Shown here piece after piece: positions 1 through 8,355 of a stretch of 40,830 nt of DNA; the stretch's first letter is position 1; every line of letters begins with the position of its first letter. The stretch is from Kineosporia sp. R_H_3 (GTDB lineage Bacteria > Actinomycetota > Actinomycetes > Actinomycetales > Kineosporiaceae). The stretch lies in NCBI RefSeq assembly GCF_002198675.1, contig NZ_MWLL01000172.1, positions 1 through 40,830 of the forward strand. Direction: 5' to 3'. A model generated the notes under the pieces. It worked only from the letters and a program-made list of their open reading frames with translations. It was not told the origin of the DNA and searched no databases. The translations under genes and the position numbers were made by a program.

Positions 1-61
1 ACCGAAACACCGTCAAGCATCAACCGACGACCAAACGTCCAGCATCAGCCGAAGGCATACA
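1..61 (-). mobile_element. Right end of a second IS481-family copy (partial, cut by window edge)
   Basis: These 61 bases are identical to 25523-25583, the outer right end of the complete IS481-family element further on. They contain two of its repeated 17-bp end sites (12-28 and 37-53) and stop at the same terminal ACA. The rest of this copy would lie upstream of the window. The 16 bases that follow (62-77) align with the target duplication of the complete copy but differ at three or more positions. The two copies therefore look like separate insertions rather than one duplicated segment. Confidence 0.85.
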
Positions 62-71
62 GGTCGGAAGG

Positions 72-117
72 TGGGCCCCGTGGGGATCGAACCCACAACC
101 CGCGGATTAAAAGTTCG
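72..117 (-). other. Attachment-site remnant: 3' half of tRNA-Lys
   Basis: Read on the minus strand this is the anticodon loop, variable loop, T arm, acceptor strand and discriminator A of a tRNA-Lys(TTT). It matches 25594-25637 except at two positions. These form one T-stem base pair (GAGGG/CCCTC in the intact gene, GTGGG/CCCAC here), so pairing is preserved. Homology stops after the anticodon loop, as is usual for an element integrated at a tRNA 3' end. The D arm and 5' acceptor strand are missing, so this is not a functional tRNA. Its orientation puts the island to its right. Confidence 0.85.
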
Positions 118-304
118 GACATTGGTCGTCCGGCTCGTGACGGGCTGGACCAGTGGTGAGCGTTCCTGTTCTCCTGCAACGGATCCTGAATCCGTCTCGT
201 GTCGGCTCGTCCGGCTCCTGCAACGTAGTGAGTGCAGTTCCGTTGGCACCACGTTGGCAGTCTCAGCCCTCTGACCACCCCCTCCGCGCTCGGTCGGTGA
301 CCCC
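118..304. other. Island left junction with short direct repeats, no gene
   Basis: No convincing gene is present. The stretch holds three sets of direct repeats: CTCCTGCAACG at 171-181 and 215-225; TCGTCCGGCTC at 126-136 and 207-217; and CGTTGGCA at 241-248 and 252-259. The GTTGGCA pair recurs at the other end of the island (24098-24120), again on the island side of the tRNA core. That placement is what integrase arm-type binding sites would show. The assignment is inferred from position only. Confidence 0.5.
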
Positions 305-1609
305 GTGACCGCGACCCTCGACGACGTCCAGACCGCGGATTCCAGGATTGCTGCTCCGGCGTCGTCAGCGATAGAGGACGGGGCTCGCGAGTCGGCGGAT
401 TCGGCCGGCCGGTTCGTGCCGTCTGATGCCGTCCAGTCCGCCGGGTTGCTGCTTGTCGAGGAGCGGTTCTCGATCGTCCCGGAGTGGGTCCTGGACGCCG
501 ACGTCTCTGACGCCGCCGTGCGTCTGTATGCGGTGCTGCTGCGGTTCGGGCAGTCGTCGGGGCAGCGGATGCCGTCCCGCAGAACGCTGGCGGACCGGCT
601 CCGGAAGAAGTCGGTCGACACGGTCGACCGGGCGCTGAAGGAACTCGTCGGGATCGGCGCGGTCGAGGTCACCCGCCGGTTCCGGGACGGGGTGAGCCTG
701 ACCAACCGGTACCTGGTCCGGACCACGCAGCCGGGGACGACGCCGCGACCGGGCCGGGGGTGGGGTAGCCGCAGGGATGCGGCCACCCCGGACGACCGGG
801 GTCACACGACGGTCGTGCCGGTGTGCTCAGGGAGCGTCGTCGAGGGCGGCAAGGGTCGCAGGGGTGGCCGCAGATCTGCGGCCACCCCCGGCCGCACGAA
901 TGCGGCGGGGGTGGCCGCACGGATGCGGCCCGACCCAGAGTTCTTGACCCAGACAAACCCTCCTCCCGGACCCTCCTCCCCGCCGCGGACCGCGGATGCC
1001 GACGACTCTGGCGACCTGCTGGCCGGGACGGCGCGGCGCGCGGTGCGGGCTGTACGGCGCAGCCAGCTCTTGGCCGCCGTCGGGGTCGCGGACCTGGACG
1101 ACGTGGCAGCCCGCTGCGTGATCCTGCGCCGCCAGCTCTGCCTCCCGGCCGGGTTGTGGACCGCAGACCGGCTGACGGACGTGCTGGCTGATGCCGTCCT
1201 CGATCACGGCCTGCCGCCAGCCGCGGCGATCCCGGCGCTGCTCGCGGTCGCCGCCGACCCGGCCACCCGCAGCCCAGCCAGGGTCCGCTGCCCAGGCCCG
1301 TGGTGGGACGCCACCACGACGCCCGGCGCGAGCGGACTCGAGGCGGTCGATCATCCCGGCGAACGTGCCGAGCTCGCCGAGCTCGAGGCGGTGCTGGCCG
1401 AGCTCGACGGACGACGAGTCGCCGTCCAACGGGAAGCCCGCGCCCAGCTCGCCGCCGAAGGCCTGCCGCTGACCCGACGGACCGTGGCCCGCCGAGCCGT
1501 GGACCTCGCCCTGGCGCAGCGGAGACAGGAGACAGCATGCCGGGAGCAGGTCCTGCGGGCGGTTGCCGCTGATGCAGTGTCGCTTGGGACCGCCCCGATG
1601 GATCGGTGA
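305..1609 (+). CDS. Helix-turn-helix, replication-initiator-like protein of a mobile element
   Basis: A 434-residue protein from a GTG start; the ribosome-binding site is weak. Residues 50-145 (SIVPEWVLDADVSDAAVRLY onward, then MPSRRTLADRLRKKSVDTVD) form a winged helix-turn-helix of the type found near the origins of actinobacterial plasmids and integrative elements. The middle (about 150-220) is low-complexity and is encoded by DNA carrying four dyad repeats. The C-terminal part is alanine/arginine-rich and helical, with no motif I recognise. It lies just inside the tRNA-Lys remnant, as replication or excision genes of integrative elements often do. Replication initiation is inferred from domain type and context. 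A transcription regulator is the alternative. Confidence 0.6.
   Translation: MTATLDDVQTADSRIAAPASSAIEDGARESADSAGRFVPSDAVQSAGLLLVEERFSIVPEWVLDADVSDAAVRLYAVLLRFGQSSGQRMPSRRTLADRLRKKSVDTVDRALKELVGIGAVEVTRRFRDGVSLTNRYLVRTTQPGTTPRPGRGWGSRRDAATPDDRGHTTVVPVCSGSVVEGGKGRRGGRRSAATPGRTNAAGVAARMRPDPEFLTQTNPPPGPSSPPRTADADDSGDLLAGTARRAVRAVRRSQLLAAVGVADLDDVAARCVILRRQLCLPAGLWTADRLTDVLADAVLDHGLPPAAAIPALLAVAADPATRSPARVRCPGPWWDATTTPGASGLEAVDHPGERAELAELEAVLAELDGRRVAVQREARAQLAAEGLPLTRRTVARRAVDLALAQRRQETACREQVLRAVAADAVSLGTAPMDR
762..930. repeat. Array of four dyad repeats inside the HTH gene (candidate origin or autoregulatory site)
   Basis: Four copies of GCCGCA-N4-TGCGGC lie at 768-783, 867-882, 891-906 and 914-929, with spacers GGGA, GATC, CGAA and CGGA. 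The second is part of a perfect 28-bp palindrome (861-888). Copies 2, 3 and 4 start 24 and 23 bp apart, about two helical turns, so the same DNA face is presented each time. The segment encodes a linker rich in Ala, Arg and Gly, so protein-level constraint looks weak. An initiator-binding or partition site is plausible but not shown. Confidence 0.65.
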
Positions 1610-1737
1610 GGGTCGGCAGAACTGCCGTTCGGCGGCACCAAGCGCCCGGCTTCGGCCGCGGGTCGGCTGCCTTGGGCATCGCGGAGTTCGTCGAGCTCGT
1701 CCGCGTCGCCGGCCGCGATGCAAAGGCCTTCGGCCGT

Positions 1738-3195
1738 TCAGGACGTCGGGAACGGGTCGATCGGCGTGATGACGCCGGCGCGGTCCTCGATGGCCTGGGC
1801 GGCGTCGAGGATCCAGCTCTCGCGGAACCGGCCGCCGACGAGCTGGACCGACGTGGGCAGACCGTCGACGATGCCGGTGGGCACGGTGGCACCGGGCAGG
1901 CCGAGGCAGGGAACGAACGTCATCGGCCACTGGGCGTCCATGAGCGCCTTGGCAGCGTCGACCGGTCCGTGATCGGCACCATGCAGCGGCGCGAGCGCGG
2001 CCGACGCCGGGGTCAGCAGGAGCGGCGCGTCGAGGAACCGGGTCTCCAGCCGGGACAGCAGCTCGTTGCGTCGCGTGTAGCCGTGCATGAAGTCCTCGAG
2101 CGTCGGCGCCGGTCCCCACACCGGCTCGGCGATGGCGAAGCTGTTGAGGAGGGACTCGTGCAGCTGCTCGCCGCCGCGCGCGGCGAACTCGGCCGTCGCG
2201 GGGCGCAGCTCCTCGAAGAGGAGCAGCTGCCAGAGCCGGTGGGCCTCGGCGATCTCCGGGACGTCGTGCTCGACGATCTCGTAGCCGGCCTCCTTCAGCC
2301 AGCCCGCGGCCTTCTCGATCGCGTCGAGGGCGGCGGCGCAGGTCTGGACGCCGGGGACCTCGCGCACGACGGTGACCCGGGCGCCGGCACCGAGCGGCGG
2401 CTCGTCACGGTACGGGACGGGCAGGGAGGCAGGGTCACGCGGGTCGTAACGCGACATCGCCTCGAGGGCCACCCGCAGGTCGCTGACGTGGCGGGCGATC
2501 GGGCCTTCGACCGCCATGACCGTCTCGGCGAGCGAGGGCGCCAGGTTCACCGGGGACGGCGCCGCCCACTTGGGGACCCGTCCGACGGTGGGACGGATTC
2601 CGGTGACGCCGCACATCGCAGCGGGGTACCGGATCGAGCCGCCGATGTCGTTGGCATGGGCGACGGGGACCATCCCGGTCGCGACGGCGGCCGCTGCGCC
2701 GCCGCTGGAGCCGCCGGGGGTGCGGTCCTTCGTCCACGGGTTCAGGGTCCGCCCGAACAGGTCGTTCTCGGAGAACCAGCGCAGCCCGAAGGCCGGCAGG
2801 TTGCTGCGGCCGACGAAGACGGCGCCGTGCGCGCGCATCGCTGCGACGACGGACGCGTCCTGCGCCGCCACGTTGCCCGCCGCCGCGGCGATCCCGTTGG
2901 TGTTGCGGTGCCCGGCCTGGTCGGTGTTGTCCTTGACCACCGTCGGCACGCCGTGCAGCAGGCCGGTCCGCGACTGCGGCGACGCCGCGTCCAATGCACG
3001 GGCGCTGTCGAGCGCCTCGTCCGCGGAGACCTCGACGAGCGCGTTGACCGACGGGTTGACGACTGCGGCACGGTCGAGGTGGGCGGACACCACCTCCGTG
3101 ACGCTGACTTCGCCCCGGCGGATCGCGTCGAGCAGAGCGGTCGCCGACCAGCGCCAGAGGTCGCTCGACGCCGTGGTGGCTGCGGGGGTGCTCAT
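1738..3195 (-). CDS. Amidase signature family hydrolase (amidase 1)
   Basis: A 485-residue amidase-signature enzyme that hydrolyses a C-N amide bond; substrate unknown. The Ser-cisSer-Lys triad is visible: Lys88 in TVVKDN, Ser163 in GGSSGG and Ser187 in DIGGSIRYPA, with the 24-residue Ser-Ser spacing typical of the family. The length is normal. There is no signal peptide, so it is cytoplasmic. The ATG at 3195 has GGAGA upstream. It is the last gene of the minus-strand transporter operon, 130 bp after the DppF-type ATPase, and shares the operon with a second, only distantly similar amidase. Together they suggest hydrolysis of the imported compound. Confidence 0.88.
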   Translation of the reverse strand: MSTPAATTASSDLWRWSATALLDAIRRGEVSVTEVVSAHLDRAAVVNPSVNALVEVSADEALDSARALDAASPQSRTGLLHGVPTVVKDNTDQAGHRNTNGIAAAAGNVAAQDASVVAAMRAHGAVFVGRSNLPAFGLRWFSENDLFGRTLNPWTKDRTPGGSSGGAAAAVATGMVPVAHANDIGGSIRYPAAMCGVTGIRPTVGRVPKWAAPSPVNLAPSLAETVMAVEGPIARHVSDLRVALEAMSRYDPRDPASLPVPYRDEPPLGAGARVTVVREVPGVQTCAAALDAIEKAAGWLKEAGYEIVEHDVPEIAEAHRLWQLLLFEELRPATAEFAARGGEQLHESLLNSFAIAEPVWGPAPTLEDFMHGYTRRNELLSRLETRFLDAPLLLTPASAALAPLHGADHGPVDAAKALMDAQWPMTFVPCLGLPGATVPTGIVDGLPTSVQLVGGRFRESWILDAAQAIEDRAGVITPIDPFPTS

Positions 3196-3325
3196 GAGAT
3201 GTCTCCGTCGGGTCGGTGGGTCAGTCGGTCGGGTCGGCCGGTCCCGGTGGCACAGGGCAGCCGTTGACGGTCGCGGGATCGTGCCGGGACCGCCGTTGCG
3301 GGCAGAGCCTCTGGTGAAGCGCGGT

Positions 3326-4162
3326 TCAGCCGGCGCCGTCGAGGGTGAAGCCGGGTGCCCCGGGGTCGGCGGCGAGCAGTCGGCGGGTGTAGTCGGCGGA
3401 CGGTCGGGCGAAGACGTCCTCGGTCGGGCCCTGCTCGACGACGCGGCCGTGCAGGAGCACCGTCACCTCGTCGCTGACCTCGCGCACGACGGCCAGGTCG
3501 TGGGAGATGAACAGCATCGTCAGGCCCAGTCGCGCGCGCAGGTCGGCGAGCAGGTCGAGGATCCCGGCCTGGGTCGTCAGGTCCAGCGCCGAGGTGATCT
3601 CGTCGGCGACGAGCAGGTCGGGGTCCGCGGCCAGGGCGCGCGCGACGGCGATCCGCTGGCGCTGGCCGCCGGAGAACTGGTGCGGGTAGCGGTCGGCGGC
3701 GTCCGGGTCGAGCCGGACCTGTTCGAGCAGGGTGCGGATCCGGCCCCGAGCCGGGGCGACCCTGGCGCGTCGCGGGTCGAGCGCCTCGGCGATCGTCTCG
3801 GCGACGGTGCGCCGCGGGTCGAGGGACGACCACGGGTCCTGCGGCACGAGCTGGACCCGGGGCAGCCCGTCGGGCCGGCGGCCGCGCAACCCGCGGTGGG
3901 GCAAGGGGATCCCGCCGAGCCGGATCTGCCCCGACGCGGGCCGGTGGACGCCGACCAAGGCCTTGGCGAGTGTCGACTTGCCCGAGCCGGACTCCCCGAC
4001 CAGCCCGTGCGCCGCACCGCGCGCGACGGTGAGGTCGACGTGGTCCAGGACGGTCCGGGCCGAGCGGCCGTGGCCGAGGACGACGACGAGGTCCTCGACG
4101 TGGACCAGCGGCGGGGCGGCCGCGTCGGTGGTCGCCGTCCCGGCGGACGTCGGAGCGGTCAT
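3326..4162 (-). CDS. Peptide/nickel-type ABC transporter ATPase, DppF-like
   Basis: A 278-residue ATP-binding subunit of an oligopeptide-type importer. It has Walker A (GESGSGKST, about 56-64), the family-specific VPQDPWSSLDPR segment, the ABC signature FSGGQRQR and Walker B LLVADEITSALD. Ile replaces the more usual Pro after DE. The start ATG at 4162 overlaps the stop of the upstream permease-ATPase fusion by 4 bases (ATGA), so the two are translationally coupled. It would pair with the ATPase half of that fusion as a heterodimer at the inner face of the membrane. Confidence 0.9.
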   Translation of the reverse strand: MTAPTSAGTATTDAAAPPLVHVEDLVVVLGHGRSARTVLDHVDLTVARGAAHGLVGESGSGKSTLAKALVGVHRPASGQIRLGGIPLPHRGLRGRRPDGLPRVQLVPQDPWSSLDPRRTVAETIAEALDPRRARVAPARGRIRTLLEQVRLDPDAADRYPHQFSGGQRQRIAVARALAADPDLLVADEITSALDLTTQAGILDLLADLRARLGLTMLFISHDLAVVREVSDEVTVLLHGRVVEQGPTEDVFARPSADYTRRLLAADPGAPGFTLDGAG

Positions 4163-5904
4163 GGCGTCGCCTCCTCGTGTCGGGCGCCTGGGCGGGCGGC
4201 GAGCAGCGCCGCGGTCCACGGGTGGTCCGCCGCCCCGGCGCGCAGCGCGGCGCCGGTCGTCCGGTCGACGACCCGCCCGTCGCGCAGCACCAGCACGGTG
4301 TCGCAGAGCGCCCCGACGACGCCGATGTCGTGGGAGATGAACAGCACGGCGGTGCCGTGCTCGCGCTGCAGCCGGCGCAGTTGCCGCAGCACCTCGGCCT
4401 GGACGGTGACGTCGAGCGCCGTCGTCGGCTCGTCGGCCACGAGCAGGGCCGGCTCGGTGCTGAGGGCGGCGGCGATGGAGGCCCGCTGCAGCATCCCGCC
4501 GGACAGCTCGTGCGGGTGCTGGCGCAGCCGGCGTCGAGGCTCGGTCACCTTGATCTCGGTCAGGGCGGCCACGACGGCGTCCCGGGACGCGGTCCGCGAG
4601 CGGCGCAGGTGCACCCGCAGCACCTCGGTGAGCTGGGAGCCCAGGCGCAGCGCGGGGTTGAACGTGGCGGACGGGTCCTGGAAGACGATGCCGATCTCGG
4701 TCGCGAGGCGCCGGGCGGGCGGCCGCCCGAGCAGGTCCATGTCGCGCAGCCGGAGCTCGCGCGCGTCGGCGACCAGGCCGTCGGCCAGCAGCCCGGCCAC
4801 CGCCATCGCGATCGTCGACTTGCCGGACCCCGACTCGCCGACGAGGCCGACGACCTCGCCGGGCCGCACCCGGAAGGACACGTCGTCCACGAGGCGCCGG
4901 CCGGCCGCCTCGACGACGAGGCCGTCGACGACGAGCACGGCGTCGTCGGACCCGGCACCCGCGCCGTCCGCGCCGTCCGCCACGTCCGTGACCGCGGCAG
5001 CCGCCCGGCGCGTCGACCGCGTGCCGGCCGGGGCGCCGTGCGCCTGCCGCGGGTCGACCAGACGCGCGAGGCCGTCCCCGGCGAGCATCGCGCCGGCCCC
5101 GGCGAGGACGAGCATGAGCGACGGCGCCAGGACGAGCCACGGCGAGGTGTAGATCGACGGCAGCGCCTCGTTGAGCAGACGGCCCCAGTCGTATTGCGGG
5201 CTCTGCACGCCGAGGCCGACGAACGACAGCCCGCTGATCTCCAGCAGGGACAGCGCGAACGACGACGTCAGCAGGACCAGCAGCGGGCCCGAGACGTTCG
5301 GCAGCACGTGCCGGGCGAGGACGCGCGGCCCGGGGACACCGAGCAGGTGCGCGGTCGTGACGAAGTCGCGGGTGGCGACGCCCTGGGTGAGGTTGTAGGT
5401 GAGCCGGGCGAAGCCGGGGACCCCGGCCAGGCCGATGGCGACGACCGCGGAGCCGGCGCCCGCGCCGAGGACGGCGGCGATGACGAGCGCGAGGACCAGC
5501 GAGGGGAACGCCACGGCGGCGTCCACCACGCGCAGCAGCACCTGCCGGACGCGCGGCGGGGCCAGTAGCGCTCCGGCGCCGACGGCGACGCCGGCGACGA
5601 AGGACAGCGCGGTGGCGCCCGCCGCCATGAGGAGCGTCAGCCGGGTCGCGACGAGCGCGCGGGCGAGGGCGTCCCGGCCGAAGGGGTCGGTGCCGAGCCA
5701 GTGCGCGCCACCGGGGCGCAGGTTGGCATCGCCGGTCAGCGTCCCGGCCGGGCCGGACAGCAGGACAGGGGCGAGGACGCCGACGACGACGAGCGTGAGC
5801 AGCACGGTGCCGCCGGCGAGCAGGGACGGCGACCGCCGCCAGGCCTTCCGGGCCGACGGCCCGCGCAGCGCGGCCTCGGCGAGCAGGGCGGTGTCAACCG
5901 CCAT
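4159..5904 (-). CDS. ABC transporter permease-ATPase fusion, DppC-DppD type
   Basis: A 581-residue fusion of two usually separate subunits. Residues 1-285 are a DppC-like permease with an N-terminal membrane segment, the HWLGTDPFGRD motif (68-78) and the EAA-loop sequence near 185-203 (AHLLGVPGPRVLARHVLPN). After a linker rich in Ala/Asp (about 290-320) comes a complete ATPase: Walker A GESGSGKST (356-364), VFQDPSATFNP, signature LSGGMLQ (467-473) and Walker B LLVADEP (487-493). The ATG at 5904 overlaps the upstream permease by 11 bases. I see no break between the halves, so it is a real fusion and not a read-through of a lost stop. Confidence 0.9.
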   Translation of the reverse strand: MAVDTALLAEAALRGPSARKAWRRSPSLLAGGTVLLTLVVVGVLAPVLLSGPAGTLTGDANLRPGGAHWLGTDPFGRDALARALVATRLTLLMAAGATALSFVAGVAVGAGALLAPPRVRQVLLRVVDAAVAFPSLVLALVIAAVLGAGAGSAVVAIGLAGVPGFARLTYNLTQGVATRDFVTTAHLLGVPGPRVLARHVLPNVSGPLLVLLTSSFALSLLEISGLSFVGLGVQSPQYDWGRLLNEALPSIYTSPWLVLAPSLMLVLAGAGAMLAGDGLARLVDPRQAHGAPAGTRSTRRAAAAVTDVADGADGAGAGSDDAVLVVDGLVVEAAGRRLVDDVSFRVRPGEVVGLVGESGSGKSTIAMAVAGLLADGLVADARELRLRDMDLLGRPPARRLATEIGIVFQDPSATFNPALRLGSQLTEVLRVHLRRSRTASRDAVVAALTEIKVTEPRRRLRQHPHELSGGMLQRASIAAALSTEPALLVADEPTTALDVTVQAEVLRQLRRLQREHGTAVLFISHDIGVVGALCDTVLVLRDGRVVDRTTGAALRAGAADHPWTAALLAARPGARHEEATP

Positions 5905-6928
5905 GGTGGCCTCCGGTGAGGGTGCGCGGGTCGACGATGCCGAGCACGACGTCGACGAGGAGGTTGACGACCAGGGCGAGCGTGCCGACGCACAGGATGA
6001 TCCCCTGGATGACCGGGTAGTCCTTGCTGACGATCGCCTGGACGATCCCGGTGCCGAGCCCGGGGTAGCTGAAGACGTTCTCGATGACGACGGTTCCGCC
6101 GAGCAGCGAGGTGAGGACGAGACCGGTCAGCGTGAGCACGCTGGTGAGCAGGTTGGGCAGCGCGTGCCGCAGGTAGAGCCGGCCCGCCGGCAGACGTCGC
6201 CCGCGCGCGGTGCGCAGGAACTCCTGCTCCAGCACGGACGACGTCTCGGCGCGCACGACCCGGGCGACCGCGCACGCGGGGCCGACGGCCAGGGCCAGGA
6301 TCGGCAGGACGAGCGAGGCCTGGGTCTGCGCGCCCCCTGGCGGGAACAGCTTCAGCCCGATGGCGAAGACGACGACGAGCAGGGTGCCCATGACGTACGG
6401 CGGCACGGCCGCGACGGTGCCGGCGAGCGCGCCGAACGCGACGTCGAGCCGGCGGCGGCGCCCGCCGCGGGTCAGGACGCCGACGGCCATCCCGAGCGGG
6501 ATCGCCAGCACCAGGACCAGGGCGATGGCGGGGACGGCGAGCTGCACCGTGTACGGCAGCCGCGCCGTCACGACGTCCGACACCGGCACCCGGTAGCGGA
6601 AGGAGGTGCCGAGGTCGCCGCGGGCCAGACCCGCGACGTACTCGGCGAATCGTTGCGGCAGCGGGCGGTCCAGGCCGAGGTCGGCGCGGATCGTGGCGAC
6701 CGCTTGCGGTGACGCCGTGCTGCCGGCGATGGCCCGCGCAGGGTCGCCCGGGATGAGCGGCACGATCAGGAAGGTCACGGTGACGAGGAGGGCGAGGGCG
6801 AGGGCGAGCCCGCCGGCCCGGCGGACCGCGAACCGCACCCACGGCAGGTCGAGCACCGACCTGCCGCGGGCCCGCGCGTGGCCGCCGGCGGTCGGGGCGG
6901 GCGCCTCGCCCGCCGTCGTGGCCGTCAT
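5894..6928 (-). CDS. Peptide/nickel-type ABC transporter permease, DppB-like
   Basis: A 344-residue inner-membrane permease with an N-terminal transmembrane segment (LALALALLVTVTFLIVPLIP), the DppB-type motif GDPARAIAG, a large loop beginning LGLDRPLPQRFAEYVAGLARGD, and several later hydrophobic segments. The ending VVLGIVDPRT is typical of the family. The ATG at 6928 overlaps the stop of the upstream amidase by 4 bases. It would form the membrane channel with the permease half of the following fusion protein. Confidence 0.9.
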   Translation of the reverse strand: MTATTAGEAPAPTAGGHARARGRSVLDLPWVRFAVRRAGGLALALALLVTVTFLIVPLIPGDPARAIAGSTASPQAVATIRADLGLDRPLPQRFAEYVAGLARGDLGTSFRYRVPVSDVVTARLPYTVQLAVPAIALVLVLAIPLGMAVGVLTRGGRRRRLDVAFGALAGTVAAVPPYVMGTLLVVVFAIGLKLFPPGGAQTQASLVLPILALAVGPACAVARVVRAETSSVLEQEFLRTARGRRLPAGRLYLRHALPNLLTSVLTLTGLVLTSLLGGTVVIENVFSYPGLGTGIVQAIVSKDYPVIQGIILCVGTLALVVNLLVDVVLGIVDPRTLTGGHHGG

Positions 6929-8355
6929 CGCCCGGCCGGGACGAGGAGGTCCTCGTCCGCGGGGTGGGCGCCGACGAGCGGGAGCGCGGGCTCCAGCTGG
7001 GAGGCGAGGCGGATGAGCAGCGCGTCGGCGAAGGGGCCGCCGACGAGCTGGGCGCCCACCGGGACGCCGTCGGCGGTGCGGTGCGCCGGGAGGGTGATCG
7101 CCGGCAGGCCGCTGACGTTGCAGAACGCGGTGAACGAGACCATGCGCAGCTCGGTGAGGCGCGGCCCCTCGGGCTCGGCGTTGGCCTCCCCGCGGACCAG
7201 CCCGATCGGCGGGGCGACGACCGCCGTCGTCGGGGTGAGCAGGACGTCGAAGTCGCGTCCCCACTGGGCGACGACGTGCCGGGTCTCGAGCTGGAGGCGG
7301 GCCGCGACCGCCGCGTACTGGCCGGCGTGCACCGTCTCGGCGACGCGGCGGCGGCGGCCGATGTAGCCGTCCACCTTCGCCGGGTCGTCCAGCGGCAGCG
7401 CCCACGTCGAGGCGCTGATGACGACGCCGGCGAACGCCTGGAAGGTCTCGGCGTCGAACAGGTAGGGCTGCACGGGGACGACGTCGTGCCCGGCGTCCTC
7501 CAGCAGCCGCGCCACGGTGAGCGCGGCCTCGCGGCACGCGTCGTCGACCGGCATCCCGGTCGGGGCGTCGAGGAGCAGACCGACGCGCAGCCGACCCGGG
7601 TCGGCGCCGACCTCGTCGCTGAAGGGCCGCTCCGGCGCCGGCGCGCTGTACCAGCTGAGCGGGTCGAAGCCGCTCATCACGTCCAGCAGCAGGGCGGTGT
7701 CGGCGACCGTGCGGGTGATCGCGCCCTCGGTCGTGGAGTGCTCCCAGCCGCGCACCAGCGCCCGGACCCGTCCGCGGCTCGGCTTGAGGCCCACCAGGCC
7801 GGTCACCGAGGCGGGTACCCGGATCGAGCCGCCGCCGTCGGAGGCGTGCGCCGCCGGGGCGAACCCGGCGGCGACGGCGGCCGACGCACCGCCGCTCGAC
7901 CCGCCCGACGTGAGGTCGAGCCGCCACGGGTTGCGGGTCACCCCGTGCCGCAGGTTCTCCGAGACGGTGAGCGCCCCGAACTCCGGGGAGTTGCTGCGGC
8001 CCAACGGGATCGCGCCCGCGTCGAGCAGCGCGGCGACGTCCGGGTCGCTCTCCGTCGCGATCCGCTCCTCGACCGCGAGCGAGGACATCGTGTTGGGCTG
8101 GCCGGCGCAGGTGTGCAGGTCCTTGATCGGGATCGGGACGCCGTGCAGCGGGCCGAGCGGGCGGCCGTGGACGACGTCGTCCGCTGCCCGGGCGGCCGCG
8201 GACCGCACCGCCTGCTCGTCGAGCCAGACGATGGCGTTCACGGCGCCGTCGAGCCGGGCGATCCGGTCCAGGTACAGGTCGGCGACCTCGACCGGGCTGA
8301 CCTGCCGGCTGCGGACGAGCTCCGCGACGGTGGTCAGGGGTGCGTGCGGGTCCAT
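6925..8355 (-). CDS. Amidase signature family hydrolase (amidase 2)
   Basis: A 476-residue amidase with the full triad: Lys78 in PIPIKDL, Ser153 in GGSSGG and Ser177 in DGGGSIRVPAS. It shares the fold with amidase 1 in the same operon, but the sequences are far apart, so this is not a recent duplication. It is cytoplasmic. The ATG at 8355 overlaps the stop of the binding protein by one base (TGATG), and its own stop overlaps the DppB start. The tight packing between binding protein and permease suggests it acts on the transported compound. The substrate cannot be read from the sequence. Confidence 0.9.
   Translation of the reverse strand: MDPHAPLTTVAELVRSRQVSPVEVADLYLDRIARLDGAVNAIVWLDEQAVRSAAARAADDVVHGRPLGPLHGVPIPIKDLHTCAGQPNTMSSLAVEERIATESDPDVAALLDAGAIPLGRSNSPEFGALTVSENLRHGVTRNPWRLDLTSGGSSGGASAAVAAGFAPAAHASDGGGSIRVPASVTGLVGLKPSRGRVRALVRGWEHSTTEGAITRTVADTALLLDVMSGFDPLSWYSAPAPERPFSDEVGADPGRLRVGLLLDAPTGMPVDDACREAALTVARLLEDAGHDVVPVQPYLFDAETFQAFAGVVISASTWALPLDDPAKVDGYIGRRRRVAETVHAGQYAAVAARLQLETRHVVAQWGRDFDVLLTPTTAVVAPPIGLVRGEANAEPEGPRLTELRMVSFTAFCNVSGLPAITLPAHRTADGVPVGAQLVGGPFADALLIRLASQLEPALPLVGAHPADEDLLVPAGR

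Noticed and set aside
72-117. Second tRNA gene at the left end
   Set aside because: Only the 3' half is present; the D arm and 5' acceptor strand are missing, so it is an attachment-site remnant.
762-930. CRISPR-like array
   Set aside because: The repeats are only 16 bp dyads inside a coding sequence with irregular first spacing, no unique spacers of uniform length and no cas genes.
1610-1737. A small gene between the HTH gene and amidase 1
   Set aside because: No start with a ribosome-binding site and no recognisable protein; this is a short gap between genes that converge.
1606-5152. Long plus-strand frames opposite amidase 1 and the ABC genes
   Set aside because: They are low-complexity mirror frames of conserved proteins on the other strand, with no recognisable domains or ribosome-binding sites.
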